A stretch of DNA of 64,000 nucleotides from Halobaculum roseum (lineage in GTDB: Archaea; Halobacteriota; Halobacteria; Halobacteriales; Haloferacaceae). The position numbers and the translations under genes were made by a program. Below, one piece after another: positions 15,796 through 23,950 of this stretch (position 1 is its first letter; each line of letters begins with the position of its first letter). The notes below the pieces were generated by a model. It had not been told where the DNA came from and did not search any database. It saw only the letters and a program-made list of their open reading frames with translations. The stretch lies in assembly GCF_019880245.1 (NCBI RefSeq), contig NZ_CP082286.1, positions 1,320,521 to 1,384,520 on the forward strand, given 5' to 3'.

Positions 15796-16767
15796 GTGAC
15801 CGCCGAATCAACCGACCGGCCGACGCTCCTGCTCGCCCACACCGTCGGGCCAGACCGTGGCTCCGACCTCCGCGACCGTCTCGTCGACGACGGCCTCCCC
15901 GCCGACCGCGTCGTCGCCGCGGCGACGCCCGCCGAGACCGACGAACACGCCGCCGACGCCGACGGGCTCGTCGTCGGTCGATTTCCCGAGGGACTGCTCA
16001 AACGTGCCGACTCCCTGCGGTGGGTGCAGGCGCTCTCCTCCGGAACCGATCACCTCCCGACCGACGACCTCGCTGACCGGGGAGTCGCGCTCACGAACGC
16101 GGCGGGCGTCCACGCCGAGCCCATCGCCGAGCAGGTGCTCGGCTATATGCTGAGCTTCGAGCGCGACCTCCACGCGCTCGCACGCCAACAGGCCGAGGCG
16201 CGCTGGGAGCGCCGCGAGGGCGGCGAGTTGCGCGGCAAGACCGTCGGGATCGTCGGCGTCGGCGCCATCGGGACCCGCGTCGCGGAACTCGCGAGCGCGT
16301 TCGGGATGGAGGTGTGGGGAGTCCGGCGCGACCTCGACGCGATGCCCGACGTGGTCGACGAGGCACGCACACCCGACGACCTCCACGAGGTGTGTCTCGC
16401 CGCCGACTACCTCGTGCTCGCGTGTCCCCTCACCGACGAGACGGAGGGGCTGATCGGCGGCGACGAGTTACGCCTCCTCGGCGGCGACGGCGTGCTCGTC
16501 AACGTCGCCCGCGGCGAGGTCTGCGACCAGGACGCGCTCGTCGGGGCGCTGCGCTCGAACCTGATCGGCGGCGCCGCGCTCGACGTGTTTGAGGAGGAGC
16601 CGCTGCCGGGCGACTCGCCGCTGTGGGACCTCTCGAACGTGTTCGTGACGCCCCACATGGCCGGGAGCACCCCGCACAAGGCCGAGCGGTGGACCGAGAT
16701 CCTCGCGGAGAACTACCGCCGCCTCGCGGAGGGCGACCCGGACGACATGCGGAACCGCGTGGTGTGA
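15796..16767 (+). CDS. D-2-hydroxyacid dehydrogenase
   Basis: The protein has 323 residues from a GTG start (MTAESTDRPTLLLAH). The NAD-binding glycine motif is GVGAIGTRVAELA near residues 155-167. The catalytic residues are Arg in NVARGEV, Glu in VFEEEPLP and His in TPHMAGS, in the order expected for glyoxylate/hydroxypyruvate or phosphoglycerate dehydrogenase relatives. It is probably a reductase of a 2-keto acid; the exact substrate cannot be deduced. It lies on the same strand after msrB, separated by a T-rich gap. Confidence 0.87.
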   Translation: MTAESTDRPTLLLAHTVGPDRGSDLRDRLVDDGLPADRVVAAATPAETDEHAADADGLVVGRFPEGLLKRADSLRWVQALSSGTDHLPTDDLADRGVALTNAAGVHAEPIAEQVLGYMLSFERDLHALARQQAEARWERREGGELRGKTVGIVGVGAIGTRVAELASAFGMEVWGVRRDLDAMPDVVDEARTPDDLHEVCLAADYLVLACPLTDETEGLIGGDELRLLGGDGVLVNVARGEVCDQDALVGALRSNLIGGAALDVFEEEPLPGDSPLWDLSNVFVTPHMAGSTPHKAERWTEILAENYRRLAEGDPDDMRNRVV

Positions 16768-16806
16768 GGCGAGCGAGACGATGGGGGCGTTCCCGCGGAG
16801 GCCGGT

Positions 16807-17052
16807 TCAGTGCGTCATAACGAGCAGCCGGTCGTCGGTGCGCGCCAGACAGATCGGCCCGTTCGGCGCGGACGCGAACGTCACCGTCTCGTCGTCGCCC
16901 ACGAACAGGCGCTCGAAGGCGTCGCCGCAGGCGGGGCAGCCCAGCCCCTCGCGGTTCGCGAGCGTCATCGACCCGGCGTCCTGTTCGAGGAGCTTCAGCT
17001 TGCTCCGGTAGTCGTGCACGTCGAAGCCGTCGGCGATGTCGAGGCGCGCCAT
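16807..17052 (-). CDS. Small haloarchaeal zinc-motif protein
   Basis: An 81-residue protein beginning MARLDIADGFDVHDYRSKLK. A single CPAC pair (GLGCPACGDAFERLF) is followed by a beta-rich C-terminal half. One CxxC cannot fully coordinate a metal, so dimerisation or added ligands would be needed. It belongs to a small family widespread in halophiles (I recall it as a DUF, possibly DUF7385, but cannot confirm). It is convergent with the hydroxyacid dehydrogenase and lies downstream of aIF2-beta on the same strand. Confidence 0.65.
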   Translation of the reverse strand: MARLDIADGFDVHDYRSKLKLLEQDAGSMTLANREGLGCPACGDAFERLFVGDDETVTFASAPNGPICLARTDDRLLVMTH

Positions 17053-17142
17053 ACCGCGGGACCGCCGCCGCGAGGAAAGTAGATTGCGTCCCGGCTGTCA
17101 GCGCTGAAACTGGGGGTCGCCGACGCGTCGGTTGGGGCGCGG

Positions 17143-17754
17143 TTACGTCGGGCGGGCGAACGCGAGGTTGCCCGAGACGTTGTGGACGTACGCCTGGACG
17201 GTCTGACCCTCCTGGGCGCCGGAGACGAAGACCGTGAACTTCCCCTTCTCGGCGACGCCGTCGCCCTTGCGGCCGGTGCCGGTGATCTCCAGCTCGTACG
17301 TCTTGCCCTCCTCGATGTCGGGACCGGAGTCGTGGCTCGTCGCCGCCGACCGCTTCTGGACCGGGCGGAACGCACCGCACGCCTGACAGCGGAGCATCCG
17401 GACGCCGTCCTCGGTCTTGAGGACGGTGTCGGGGAGGCCACACTCCGAGCAGGTGACGAACTCGGCGACGTACTCGTCGATGGCGCCGTCGAAGTCCGCG
17501 ATGGAGAACGAGCCGTTGTATCGGGCGACGCCGTCCTCGAACTGGCCGTTCGTCCCGAGCTGGCGCTGGATGGCGCTGTGGAGGTGCTCGGCGTCTCGCG
17601 AGAGCGCGTCCGCGATGTCCGAGAGGTTCGTCAGGCGCGTGAACGCCCCGTCGGTCTGTCCCTCGGGGTCGGGGACCTGCAGTCGCTCGCCGGCGTCGGC
17701 TGGCGTGTCGGGCAACTCGTCGTAGGCGCGGTCGAGCGCGTCGGCGTAGTTCAT
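17143..17754 (-). CDS. eif2b: Translation initiation factor aIF2 beta subunit with TRAM domain
   Basis: The protein has 203 residues. The N-terminal aIF2-beta core (residues 1-130) ends in a zinc ribbon, CSECG-x16-CQACG region, near residues 100-125. After a linker the final 60 residues (EEGKTYELEITGTGRKGDGV onward) are a TRAM domain, an RNA-binding beta barrel also found in RNA methylthiotransferases. The fusion is characteristic of haloarchaeal aIF2-beta. As part of the aIF2 heterotrimer it helps deliver Met-tRNAi to the small ribosomal subunit. Alpha and gamma subunits are not in this window. Confidence 0.92.
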   Translation of the reverse strand: MNYADALDRAYDELPDTPADAGERLQVPDPEGQTDGAFTRLTNLSDIADALSRDAEHLHSAIQRQLGTNGQFEDGVARYNGSFSIADFDGAIDEYVAEFVTCSECGLPDTVLKTEDGVRMLRCQACGAFRPVQKRSAATSHDSGPDIEEGKTYELEITGTGRKGDGVAEKGKFTVFVSGAQEGQTVQAYVHNVSGNLAFARPT

Positions 17755-17981
17755 AGGCGTTGGAGGGCAGTTTCACGTATAGGGCTTCCGAGAGAGTCCG
17801 TGCCGTGGTTCCCGCGGAATCGGGAGACTGCGACGGTCCGGCGCCGGTTCTCCGCCGGATCGGACGCGCGGCCGGATCTCGGGTTCCAGTCGAAGCGGTG
17901 CCGTCCGGATCCCATGTGAACGGGCGACACAGAGGCCCTCCGGTAGAAACGCGTTTCAGTCGCGGCGGCCCAGCGCTCGTA

Positions 17982-19181
17982 ATGAGCTACACGATCGGTC
18001 TCGTCGGCAAGCCGTCCGTCGGGAAATCGAGCTTCTTCAACGCGGCGACGATGAACGACGTGCCGGAGGGCGCCTACCCCTTCACCACCATCGATCCCAG
18101 CATCGGCGAGGCGTACGTCGGCGTCGACTGCCCAGCCCCGGAGTTCGAGGAAACGTGCGAGCCGAACCACGGCTTCTGCCGCGACGACACCCGGTTCGTC
18201 CCCGTCAAGCTGGTCGACGTGGCCGGCCTCATTCCCGGCGCCCACGAGGGGAAGGGCCTCGGAAACCAGTTCCTCTCGGACCTCAACGAGGCGGACGTGC
18301 TCGTCCACGTCGTCGACTTCTCCGGGGAGACGGACATCGAGGGCGAGCCGACCGAGGGGCACGACCCCCGCGAGGACATCGACTTCCTGGAGAACGAACT
18401 CGACCAGTGGTACCTCGACATCCTCGAGAAGGGCATCGAGAAGTTCGAGTCGATGTACCAGGGGCCCAATCCCGGCGACGAGGTCGGCGTCGAGGAAGTG
18501 CTCGCCGAGCAGATGAGCGCGTTCCGCACGAACAAGGACGAGATCAAGCAGGTGGTCCTGTCGCTCGATCTGGAACTCGACCCCGAGACGTGGGACGACG
18601 GGGACCGCTTCGATCTGGCCCGCGAGATCCGCAAGCGCACGAAGCCGATGGTGATCGCGGCCAACAAGATGGACACGCCCGCCGCCCGCGAGAACTACGA
18701 GGCCATCACGAGCGACCCCGAGTACGAGCACCTCACGGTCGTCCCCGCCAGCGCGCACGCGGAGGGGTCGCTGAAGAAGGCCGACGAGGCCGGCGTCGTC
18801 GACTACACGCCCGGGGACGACGACTTCGAGATCGTCGGCGACGTGAGCGACGAGCAGGCGCAAGGGTTGGAGACCATCCGCGAGTTCGTCGCCGACTACG
18901 GCGGCACCGGCGTCCAGTCGGTGATCGAGGCGGCGCTGTTCGAGGAACTCGACGCGAAGGCCGTCTTCCCCGGCAGCGCCAGCGGCTCCTGGAGCAAGGG
19001 CCCGTTCCGCGACTGCTTCGTCCTGCCGGACCACGCGACCGCAGAGGATTTCGCGTACACGCTTCACTCGGACATCGGCGACGGCTTCCTCCACGGGATC
19101 GACTGCCGGAGCGGCCGCCAGGTCGGCGCCGACTCGGTGCTCGAACACCGCGACGTGGTCGAGATCGTCACGACCGGGTGA
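17982..19181 (+). CDS. ychF: YchF/Obg-family GTPase with C-terminal TGS domain
   Basis: The protein has 399 residues. G1 is GKPSVGKSSF (residues 9-18), G3 is DVAGLIPGAHEGKGLG near 76, and G4 is ANKMD near 223. A long helical insertion (residues 115-200) precedes the G4 motif, as in archaeal YchF-like proteins. The last 75 residues form a TGS domain (VFPGSASGSWSKGPFRDCFVLPDHA). Relatives bind ribosomes and ATP or GTP; the archaeal role is not well defined. The ATG follows GCTCGTA with no obvious Shine-Dalgarno. A 227-base gap upstream to aIF2-beta probably holds both divergent promoters. Confidence 0.87.
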   Translation: MSYTIGLVGKPSVGKSSFFNAATMNDVPEGAYPFTTIDPSIGEAYVGVDCPAPEFEETCEPNHGFCRDDTRFVPVKLVDVAGLIPGAHEGKGLGNQFLSDLNEADVLVHVVDFSGETDIEGEPTEGHDPREDIDFLENELDQWYLDILEKGIEKFESMYQGPNPGDEVGVEEVLAEQMSAFRTNKDEIKQVVLSLDLELDPETWDDGDRFDLAREIRKRTKPMVIAANKMDTPAARENYEAITSDPEYEHLTVVPASAHAEGSLKKADEAGVVDYTPGDDDFEIVGDVSDEQAQGLETIREFVADYGGTGVQSVIEAALFEELDAKAVFPGSASGSWSKGPFRDCFVLPDHATAEDFAYTLHSDIGDGFLHGIDCRSGRQVGADSVLEHRDVVEIVTTG

Positions 19182-19382
19182 GGCCGGGCTCCCCACAGCC
19201 GACGGTCGCGGCGAACTCCGCGAGGACGAGGTTCGTACGACCGGCTTACTCGGCGTCCGCCGCGATCGACCGAACCTACCGGGCGCACTCGTGCGGACGC
19301 GTGCGAATGGGCGACCGCCGACCGTCCGTCTCGGTATCGGGGACGCCGCCCACGTAATCGCGGCGTGTGTGTTCTGCTCCGC

Positions 19383-19414
19383 TCCATAACAAAGCGACAG
19401 CCGCCGGACGTGTC
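19383..19414 (+). promoter_or_regulatory. Two-part upstream motif of the first DUF4397 gene
   Basis: TCCATAACAAA (19383-19393) followed 11 bases later by CGGACGTGTC (19405-19414), 7 bases before the start codon. The same two words precede the second DUF4397 gene. The first may act as TATA/BRE region; the role is inferred. Confidence 0.45.
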
Positions 19415-19421
19415 GGCCTGC

Positions 19422-20603
19422 ATGACTCGACGAACGGTGTCACGACGACAGCTCACAGCGGCGCTCGGCGCGGCGGTCGGCGTCGGACTCGCCGGCTGCG
19501 GCGCGGGGACGAACAACACGACGAACGCGACCGACGGGACGGTCGGCACGGTCGAGGAGGGGACCGACGAGGAGACGCCGGCGGAGGAAACCGAGGCCGA
19601 GGAAACGGAGACGGGCGAGCCGCCGGAGGAAGTCGACGACCCGGCCGGCGCGGTCGAGGAGGGGATGGCGGTCGTCCGCATCGCACACCTCTCGCCGGAC
19701 GCGCCGAACGTCGACGTATCGGTCGCGGGGTCGGAGATCCTCGCCGACGTGGCGTACGGCTCCGTGAGCGGCTACTACGCGCTCGAACCGGGGACGTATC
19801 CGATGTCGGTGACGGCCGCCGGCGAGGATGAGGCGGTGTTCGAACAGGACGTCGAGTTCGACAACGGCGCGTTCACCGTCGCCGCCTTCGGCGAGGTCTC
19901 CGGACAGAACCAGGAGTTCGCCGTGACGCCGCTGGAGGACCGCGTCGAGGCGCCCGAGGACGACACCGCCGCGGTGCGCGTGGTGCACGCCTCCCCCGAC
20001 GCGCCGCCGGTCAGCGTCGGCGTCGCCGACGGGGACATGCTCGTCGAGAGCGTCGCGTTCGGCGAGGCCAGCGACTACGCGGAGGTTCCCGAGGGGTCGT
20101 ACACCCTCGAGGTCGCCGCCGCGGAGGGCGCCGGGACCGAAACGGAGAACGGGACCGAGAACGGCACCGAGACGGGAACCGAGAACGGCACCGAGACGGG
20201 AACCGAGAACGACACCGAGACGGAGAACGAAACCGCGACCGGCACGCCCGCCGACACGGAGACGGAATCCGCGGAAACCGAAACGGAATCCGCGGCCACC
20301 GGAACGGCGACCGGCGACGGGCCGGTCGCGACCGTCGACGTGTCGCTCACGGGCGGAACGGTGTCCTCGGCGTTCGCGACCGGGTATCTGACCCCGGACG
20401 GCGAGGCGGCCGACGCCCCGTTCGAGGTGCTGCTCACGGTCGACGCCGGCGCCGCCGAGGCGGAAACGGGAACGCCCGATGGTACCGAGAACGGAACTGA
20501 GACCGGTACCGAAGCCGGAACGGAAACCGGTACCGAGGCCGGAACGGAAACCGGCACCGAAACGGAGGCCGGCACCGAAACCGGTACCGAGGAACCCGCC
20601 TGA
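19422..20603 (+). CDS. DUF4397-domain Tat lipoprotein with Thr/Glu repeats
   Basis: The protein has 393 residues. A twin-arginine signal (SRRQLTAALGAAVGVG) and lipobox LAGC near residue 27 predict an externally anchored lipoprotein, followed by a Thr/Glu linker. Two DUF4397 units start at VRIAHLSPDAPNVDVSV and VRVVHASPDAPPVSVGV. The second unit is split by a Thr/Glu/Asn/Gly-rich tract of about 60 residues, because the strands on each side (YTLEVAAAEG and VATVDVSLTGG) are contiguous in the neighbouring paralogue. A second TETGTE tail closes the protein. DUF4397 proteins are beta-rich surface proteins of unknown role. The tandem neighbour at 20830 is a close relative. Confidence 0.82.
   Translation: MTRRTVSRRQLTAALGAAVGVGLAGCGAGTNNTTNATDGTVGTVEEGTDEETPAEETEAEETETGEPPEEVDDPAGAVEEGMAVVRIAHLSPDAPNVDVSVAGSEILADVAYGSVSGYYALEPGTYPMSVTAAGEDEAVFEQDVEFDNGAFTVAAFGEVSGQNQEFAVTPLEDRVEAPEDDTAAVRVVHASPDAPPVSVGVADGDMLVESVAFGEASDYAEVPEGSYTLEVAAAEGAGTETENGTENGTETGTENGTETGTENDTETENETATGTPADTETESAETETESAATGTATGDGPVATVDVSLTGGTVSSAFATGYLTPDGEAADAPFEVLLTVDAGAAEAETGTPDGTENGTETGTEAGTETGTEAGTETGTETEAGTETGTEEPA
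20158..20229 (+). repeat. 24-bp tandem repeat inside the DUF4397 lipoprotein gene
   Basis: The unit starting GAGAACGGCACC is identical at 20158-20181 and 20182-20205 and degenerate at 20206-20229. It encodes ENGTETGT. Related units recur in the 3' tail (about 20485-20595). It suggests expansion by slippage or unequal exchange. Confidence 0.7.
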
Positions 20604-20789
20604 CCCCGGAAACGGAACGCCGGCTGACGCCCTCGATCCTCGAAACGACTCGTTTCTTCTCGAACGTCGAGCGTACCCGTAGCCGTCGATACGGACATCG
20701 CGAGCGACCGTCGATTCGGCCGTCGAGAGTACGACGACGTTACACGGCGACGGCGAACGCCGGCGGATCGAGCGGGTCGTCCGCGTCGG

Positions 20790-20818
20790 TCCATAACAAA
20801 CCACCATACGGACGTGTC
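20790..20818 (+). promoter_or_regulatory. Two-part upstream motif of the second DUF4397 gene
   Basis: TCCATAACAAA (20790-20800) and CGGACGTGTC (20809-20818), 11 bases before the start codon. It is the same pair as before the first DUF4397 gene, with an 8-base instead of an 11-base gap. It may reflect duplication of gene plus promoter, or joint control. Confidence 0.45.
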
Positions 20819-20829
20819 ATCCGAACGCG

Positions 20830-21753
20830 ATGCGCGACCCACCAACCAAAACACTCGCGGTAGCGTTCGTGATACTCCTCGCCGGGAGCGTCGTCGTCAG
20901 CGGGGCGACCTTCGGCGGACCGGCCGCCGCGGCACCGGCGTTGCAACAACAGCAACTACAGGCCGACGGGCCGTCGACACAGGAGACCTCCTACCTCCGC
21001 GTCGTCCACGCCTCGGCCGACGCGCCCGCCGTCGACGTGGCGCTCGACAACGAGACGGTCGTCAGCGGAATCGAACTCGGCGAAGCAAGTGACTACCTCG
21101 CGATCGCCGCCGGCGACCACCGGCTGACGATCACCGCCGCCGAAACCGGCGACGTGGTGTACGACGCGAACGTCAGCGTCGAGGCGCGGTCGGTGACGAC
21201 GATCGCCGCCAGCGGCGAGATCGGCGAGAACGCGAGCCAGCCGTTCGCGCCGCTGTTCATCCGCGACGACGCGCTCCAGCCCGCGGAGGGTGAGGCGGCC
21301 GTCGCAGTGGCACACCTCTCGCCCGACGCGCCGGCCGTCGACATCACCGTCGAGGGGAGCGACACCGTCGTCGCCGACAACGTCTCCTACGCGGGCGTCT
21401 CGGACTACGTGAGCGTCCCCGCGGGCGAGTACACCCTCGAGATCCGCGAGGCGACCGAGGACAACGACGGGGAGGTCGTCACGACCGTCGACGTGTCGCT
21501 GGAGAGCGGCTCGGCGTACACCGGCTACGCGGTCGGGTACCTCGACGCGGAGAACGACAGCGAGCCGGAGTTCCAGGTCTCGCTCGTGGACGACGCGACC
21601 AAGTCCGTGACGCTCCCGAGCGCCGCCGACGAGGACGACGAGGAGACCAACGAGACGGAGACGCCGACGGACGAGACTGAGACGCCGGCCGACGACGAGG
21701 CCGACGACGAAACCGAGACGCCGGAGGCAACCCCGACGGAGGCGCCCGAGTAA
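20830..21753 (+). CDS. Secreted DUF4397-domain protein
   Basis: The protein has 307 residues. A hydrophobic N-terminal signal (TKTLAVAFVILLAGSVVVSG) without lipobox Cys suggests Sec export with cleavage after an Ala-rich stretch. Two DUF4397 units begin at LRVVHASADAPAVDVAL and VAVAHLSPDAPAVDITV. The C-terminus is a Thr/Glu/Asp tail (ETNETETPTDETETP), probably a wall-spanning stalk. There is no C-terminal membrane helix, so attachment is unclear. It lies 226 bases after its lipoprotein paralogue, same strand, with a shared upstream motif. The two may form layers of the same surface structure, an inference. Confidence 0.82.
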   Translation: MRDPPTKTLAVAFVILLAGSVVVSGATFGGPAAAAPALQQQQLQADGPSTQETSYLRVVHASADAPAVDVALDNETVVSGIELGEASDYLAIAAGDHRLTITAAETGDVVYDANVSVEARSVTTIAASGEIGENASQPFAPLFIRDDALQPAEGEAAVAVAHLSPDAPAVDITVEGSDTVVADNVSYAGVSDYVSVPAGEYTLEIREATEDNDGEVVTTVDVSLESGSAYTGYAVGYLDAENDSEPEFQVSLVDDATKSVTLPSAADEDDEETNETETPTDETETPADDEADDETETPEATPTEAPE

Positions 21754-21963
21754 CGCACGGACCGTTCGCGGCGCTCAGTACCGAAGCGAGACGACCGAGA
21801 ACGAGAGCGACGGCGGCAGGTGTCGAACGCCGCACACCGGTCGCTCTCGACCCTCCCGTCCTCCGGTAGTCGACCGGAGCGGAGGCGTCGCTGTGGAGTC
21901 AGTTGCGTCGGTGAAGAATCGGAATCACAGTGATGTCGCCGTCAGGCGACGGTGTGAGCCTAG

Positions 21964-22158
21964 TTATGCGCGGACGACGTTCGTCGCGCGCGGGCCCTTG
22001 GGGGCCTGTTCGATGTCGAACTCGATCTCGGTCCCTTCCGTCAGATCCTCGCCGCCGACATCCTCCATGTGGAAGAACACGTCGTCGTCGGAGTCCTCAG
22101 TCTCGATGAAACCGTAGCCGCCAGTGTCGTTGAAGAAATCAACCTTACCGTTTGCCAT
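21964..22158 (-). CDS. cspA: Cold-shock domain protein CspA
   Basis: The 64-residue protein is a single cold-shock (OB-fold) domain. RNP1 is GYGFIET (residues 14-20) and RNP2 is DVFFHMEDV. It binds single-stranded RNA or DNA and acts as an RNA chaperone. The start is MANGKVDFFND. Upstream on the minus strand two TATA-like segments occur: CTTATCC about 30 bases before the ATG, compatible with a leaderless transcript, and AATATTT about 75 bases before it, which would give a leader. A fairly AT-rich region follows. Confidence 0.93.
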   Translation of the reverse strand: MANGKVDFFNDTGGYGFIETEDSDDDVFFHMEDVGGEDLTEGTEIEFDIEQAPKGPRATNVVRA

Positions 22159-22575
22159 TGCAACCAAACGAATGGCCGTCGACCGGATAAGGGTTCCGCA
22201 TTTGTTCCCCGAACGGATTTCTTTCCGGACAAATATTCTGTGACAACTGATTTGTATGGTCATTCGGCCATGCGAGGTCGGTTGTACGGGAGTACGGTGC
22301 CCGATCCGTCATAACGAGGCGGCGATCCCCGCGATCCGGAGGTATCGGAGTCGTGTGAGTCGTTACCGCCCGATCCGTGTCCTTCTGTCACACAGGTTTC
22401 GTCGTCGGATCCACGGTCGAGCTGTGGGGTGTGGGCGGGCAGCCCGTAGTTCGGATCTGTCGTCTCGACTTGCGAGTCCGTGGATGGGGACATGTCTTTG
22501 ACGCCACATCTCGAAGTGGGAACGAACGCGTGCTTCGACCAACGATATCTCCGATAGCGGCCATTCCCGTCGGCC
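22159..22575. other. Long promoter/intergenic region between cspA and the membrane protein gene
   Basis: I see no credible protein gene in these 417 bases. The cspA side (22160-22255) is AT-rich and holds its TATA-like candidates. The rest is of clearly lower G+C than the surroundings and contains no tRNA, no long repeat and only a short palindrome (GGCC-N8-CGGCC at 22560-22575) just before the next start. Confidence 0.5.
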
Positions 22576-23577
22576 ATGAGTGACGACGTGAGTACGGCGA
22601 GTTCGGTTCGGAGCATCGACGGGCCCGTGGAACGGGCGATGCACTGGCTCGTTCTCGGAGGGAATCGCATCGCGGTGTCGGGCGTTCTCGTCGCGGCTAT
22701 CGTGGCCTTCTTTTTCCCGTTGACCCAGTTCGGGCTCCTGGCCATCGGGCCGGGTAGCGCCGCGGCGTCGGCCTTCGCGAGCGGACTCATCTCCGGAACG
22801 GTGACGCTCGTGACGATCGCGTTGTCCATCAATCAGCTCGTCCTCTCGCGCGTGTTCGGTTCCCCGAACGAACTGTCCGACCAGTTGAGCGGCACGCGCG
22901 ACCTCCGCCGTCGCGTCCGTGACCACGCCGGCGAATCGTCCGCTCCGAACGACCCGGCGGAGTTCCTCGACCTGGTGGCCGAGACGCTAACCGAGCGCGC
23001 GAACCGTCTCGGTTCGGCGTTCGAACACGCCGGCGGCGACGGGACGCACGAGGTCGAAACGTACGCCGAGGGGATCGCCGCCTACGGAGAAAGCATCACT
23101 ACGAAGATCGAGAGCCAGACGGCCATCGTGAACGTACTGGAGGTCGTTCTGGGGACCGAATACGCCCAGAACATGACCGCGACTGAACATCTCCGGAACG
23201 AGCACGGCGACCGTCTCTCCGAGGAGGCCGGAGCGGAACTCGACGCGATCGACGATCTGCTGGGTGCCATCGCGATCACGCGCCAGTTCTTCAAGACGCT
23301 CTCGCTCCAGCAGGACTTCGCTCGACTCTCCCGCGTGGTCGCCTACAGCGGTCTCGTAGCCCTCGCTGCCAGCATCGCGATGGCGCTCATTTACCTCCCC
23401 GACTCCGTCACTGTTCCGACCCAGTATCTGCCGCTCGCGTTCAGTCTCGGTATCGGGGTCATCGTCACGCCGCTCGCCGTGTTCATCGCATACGTGTTCC
23501 GGGCGGCCACTATCGCTCGCCATACCGTGTCGGTCGGGCCCTTCGTCCCGCCCGAGGAACGATCCGACACCGGGTGA
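22576..23577 (+). CDS. Four-helix integral membrane protein, paralogue of the protein at 4942
   Basis: This 333-residue protein has the same plan as the protein at 4942-5946: two N-terminal helices (about 35-58 and 68-95, the second with SINQLVLSRVFGS), a soluble helical domain of about 150 residues, then two C-terminal helices. Shared landmarks are NQLVLS, QFFKTLSLQ against HFKTLYFQ, and the tail SVGPFVPPEE. Codon choice here is less G/C-biased at third positions than in neighbours, which may mean a different history. The function is unknown; the pairing of membrane hairpins around a soluble domain is reminiscent of a sensor or channel, but that is speculation. Confidence 0.72.
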   Translation: MSDDVSTASSVRSIDGPVERAMHWLVLGGNRIAVSGVLVAAIVAFFFPLTQFGLLAIGPGSAAASAFASGLISGTVTLVTIALSINQLVLSRVFGSPNELSDQLSGTRDLRRRVRDHAGESSAPNDPAEFLDLVAETLTERANRLGSAFEHAGGDGTHEVETYAEGIAAYGESITTKIESQTAIVNVLEVVLGTEYAQNMTATEHLRNEHGDRLSEEAGAELDAIDDLLGAIAITRQFFKTLSLQQDFARLSRVVAYSGLVALAASIAMALIYLPDSVTVPTQYLPLAFSLGIGVIVTPLAVFIAYVFRAATIARHTVSVGPFVPPEERSDTG

Positions 23578-23950
23578 GGCAGTCCGTCGTTGCGGGACTA
23601 GGTTCGGTGATCGCAGTTCCCTCTCGAAAGGCGGGTCGACGGGGAAGCCGTTCGGCACACTCGCGCGTCGATGACCGGTTCGGACGGATAGAACACCCTG
23701 GTGGGTCCCTGCCTACTGTTGCACCCCCGCTTTCTCCGAGAATATCTCTACCGTCAAAGACGACGGCCTCGGCACTCATAGGGCTCGTCGTCGCGCCGGA
23801 GCCACCCGGGCTCGGAGCGGTCGCCTCGTCATCGGCCACCCGCCACTACCCCGTCGCGACGCAAGTGCGTTTCTCCTGCCGGCCGACGAGCCGCTCCCGC
23901 GACGACGCCGCGGCCGTCGAACAGTTATCCCCCTCGAACCCGTGGCACCG
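23578..23950. other. Intergenic region, no feature recognised
   Basis: These 373 bases between two same-strand genes contain several overlapping open frames, but none has a coherent hydrophobic or domain pattern. No hairpin longer than about 7 bp, no tRNA and no long repeat was seen. A TTATCCCC at 23925-23932, about 22 bases before the next start, may be its TATA-like element. Confidence 0.4.
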
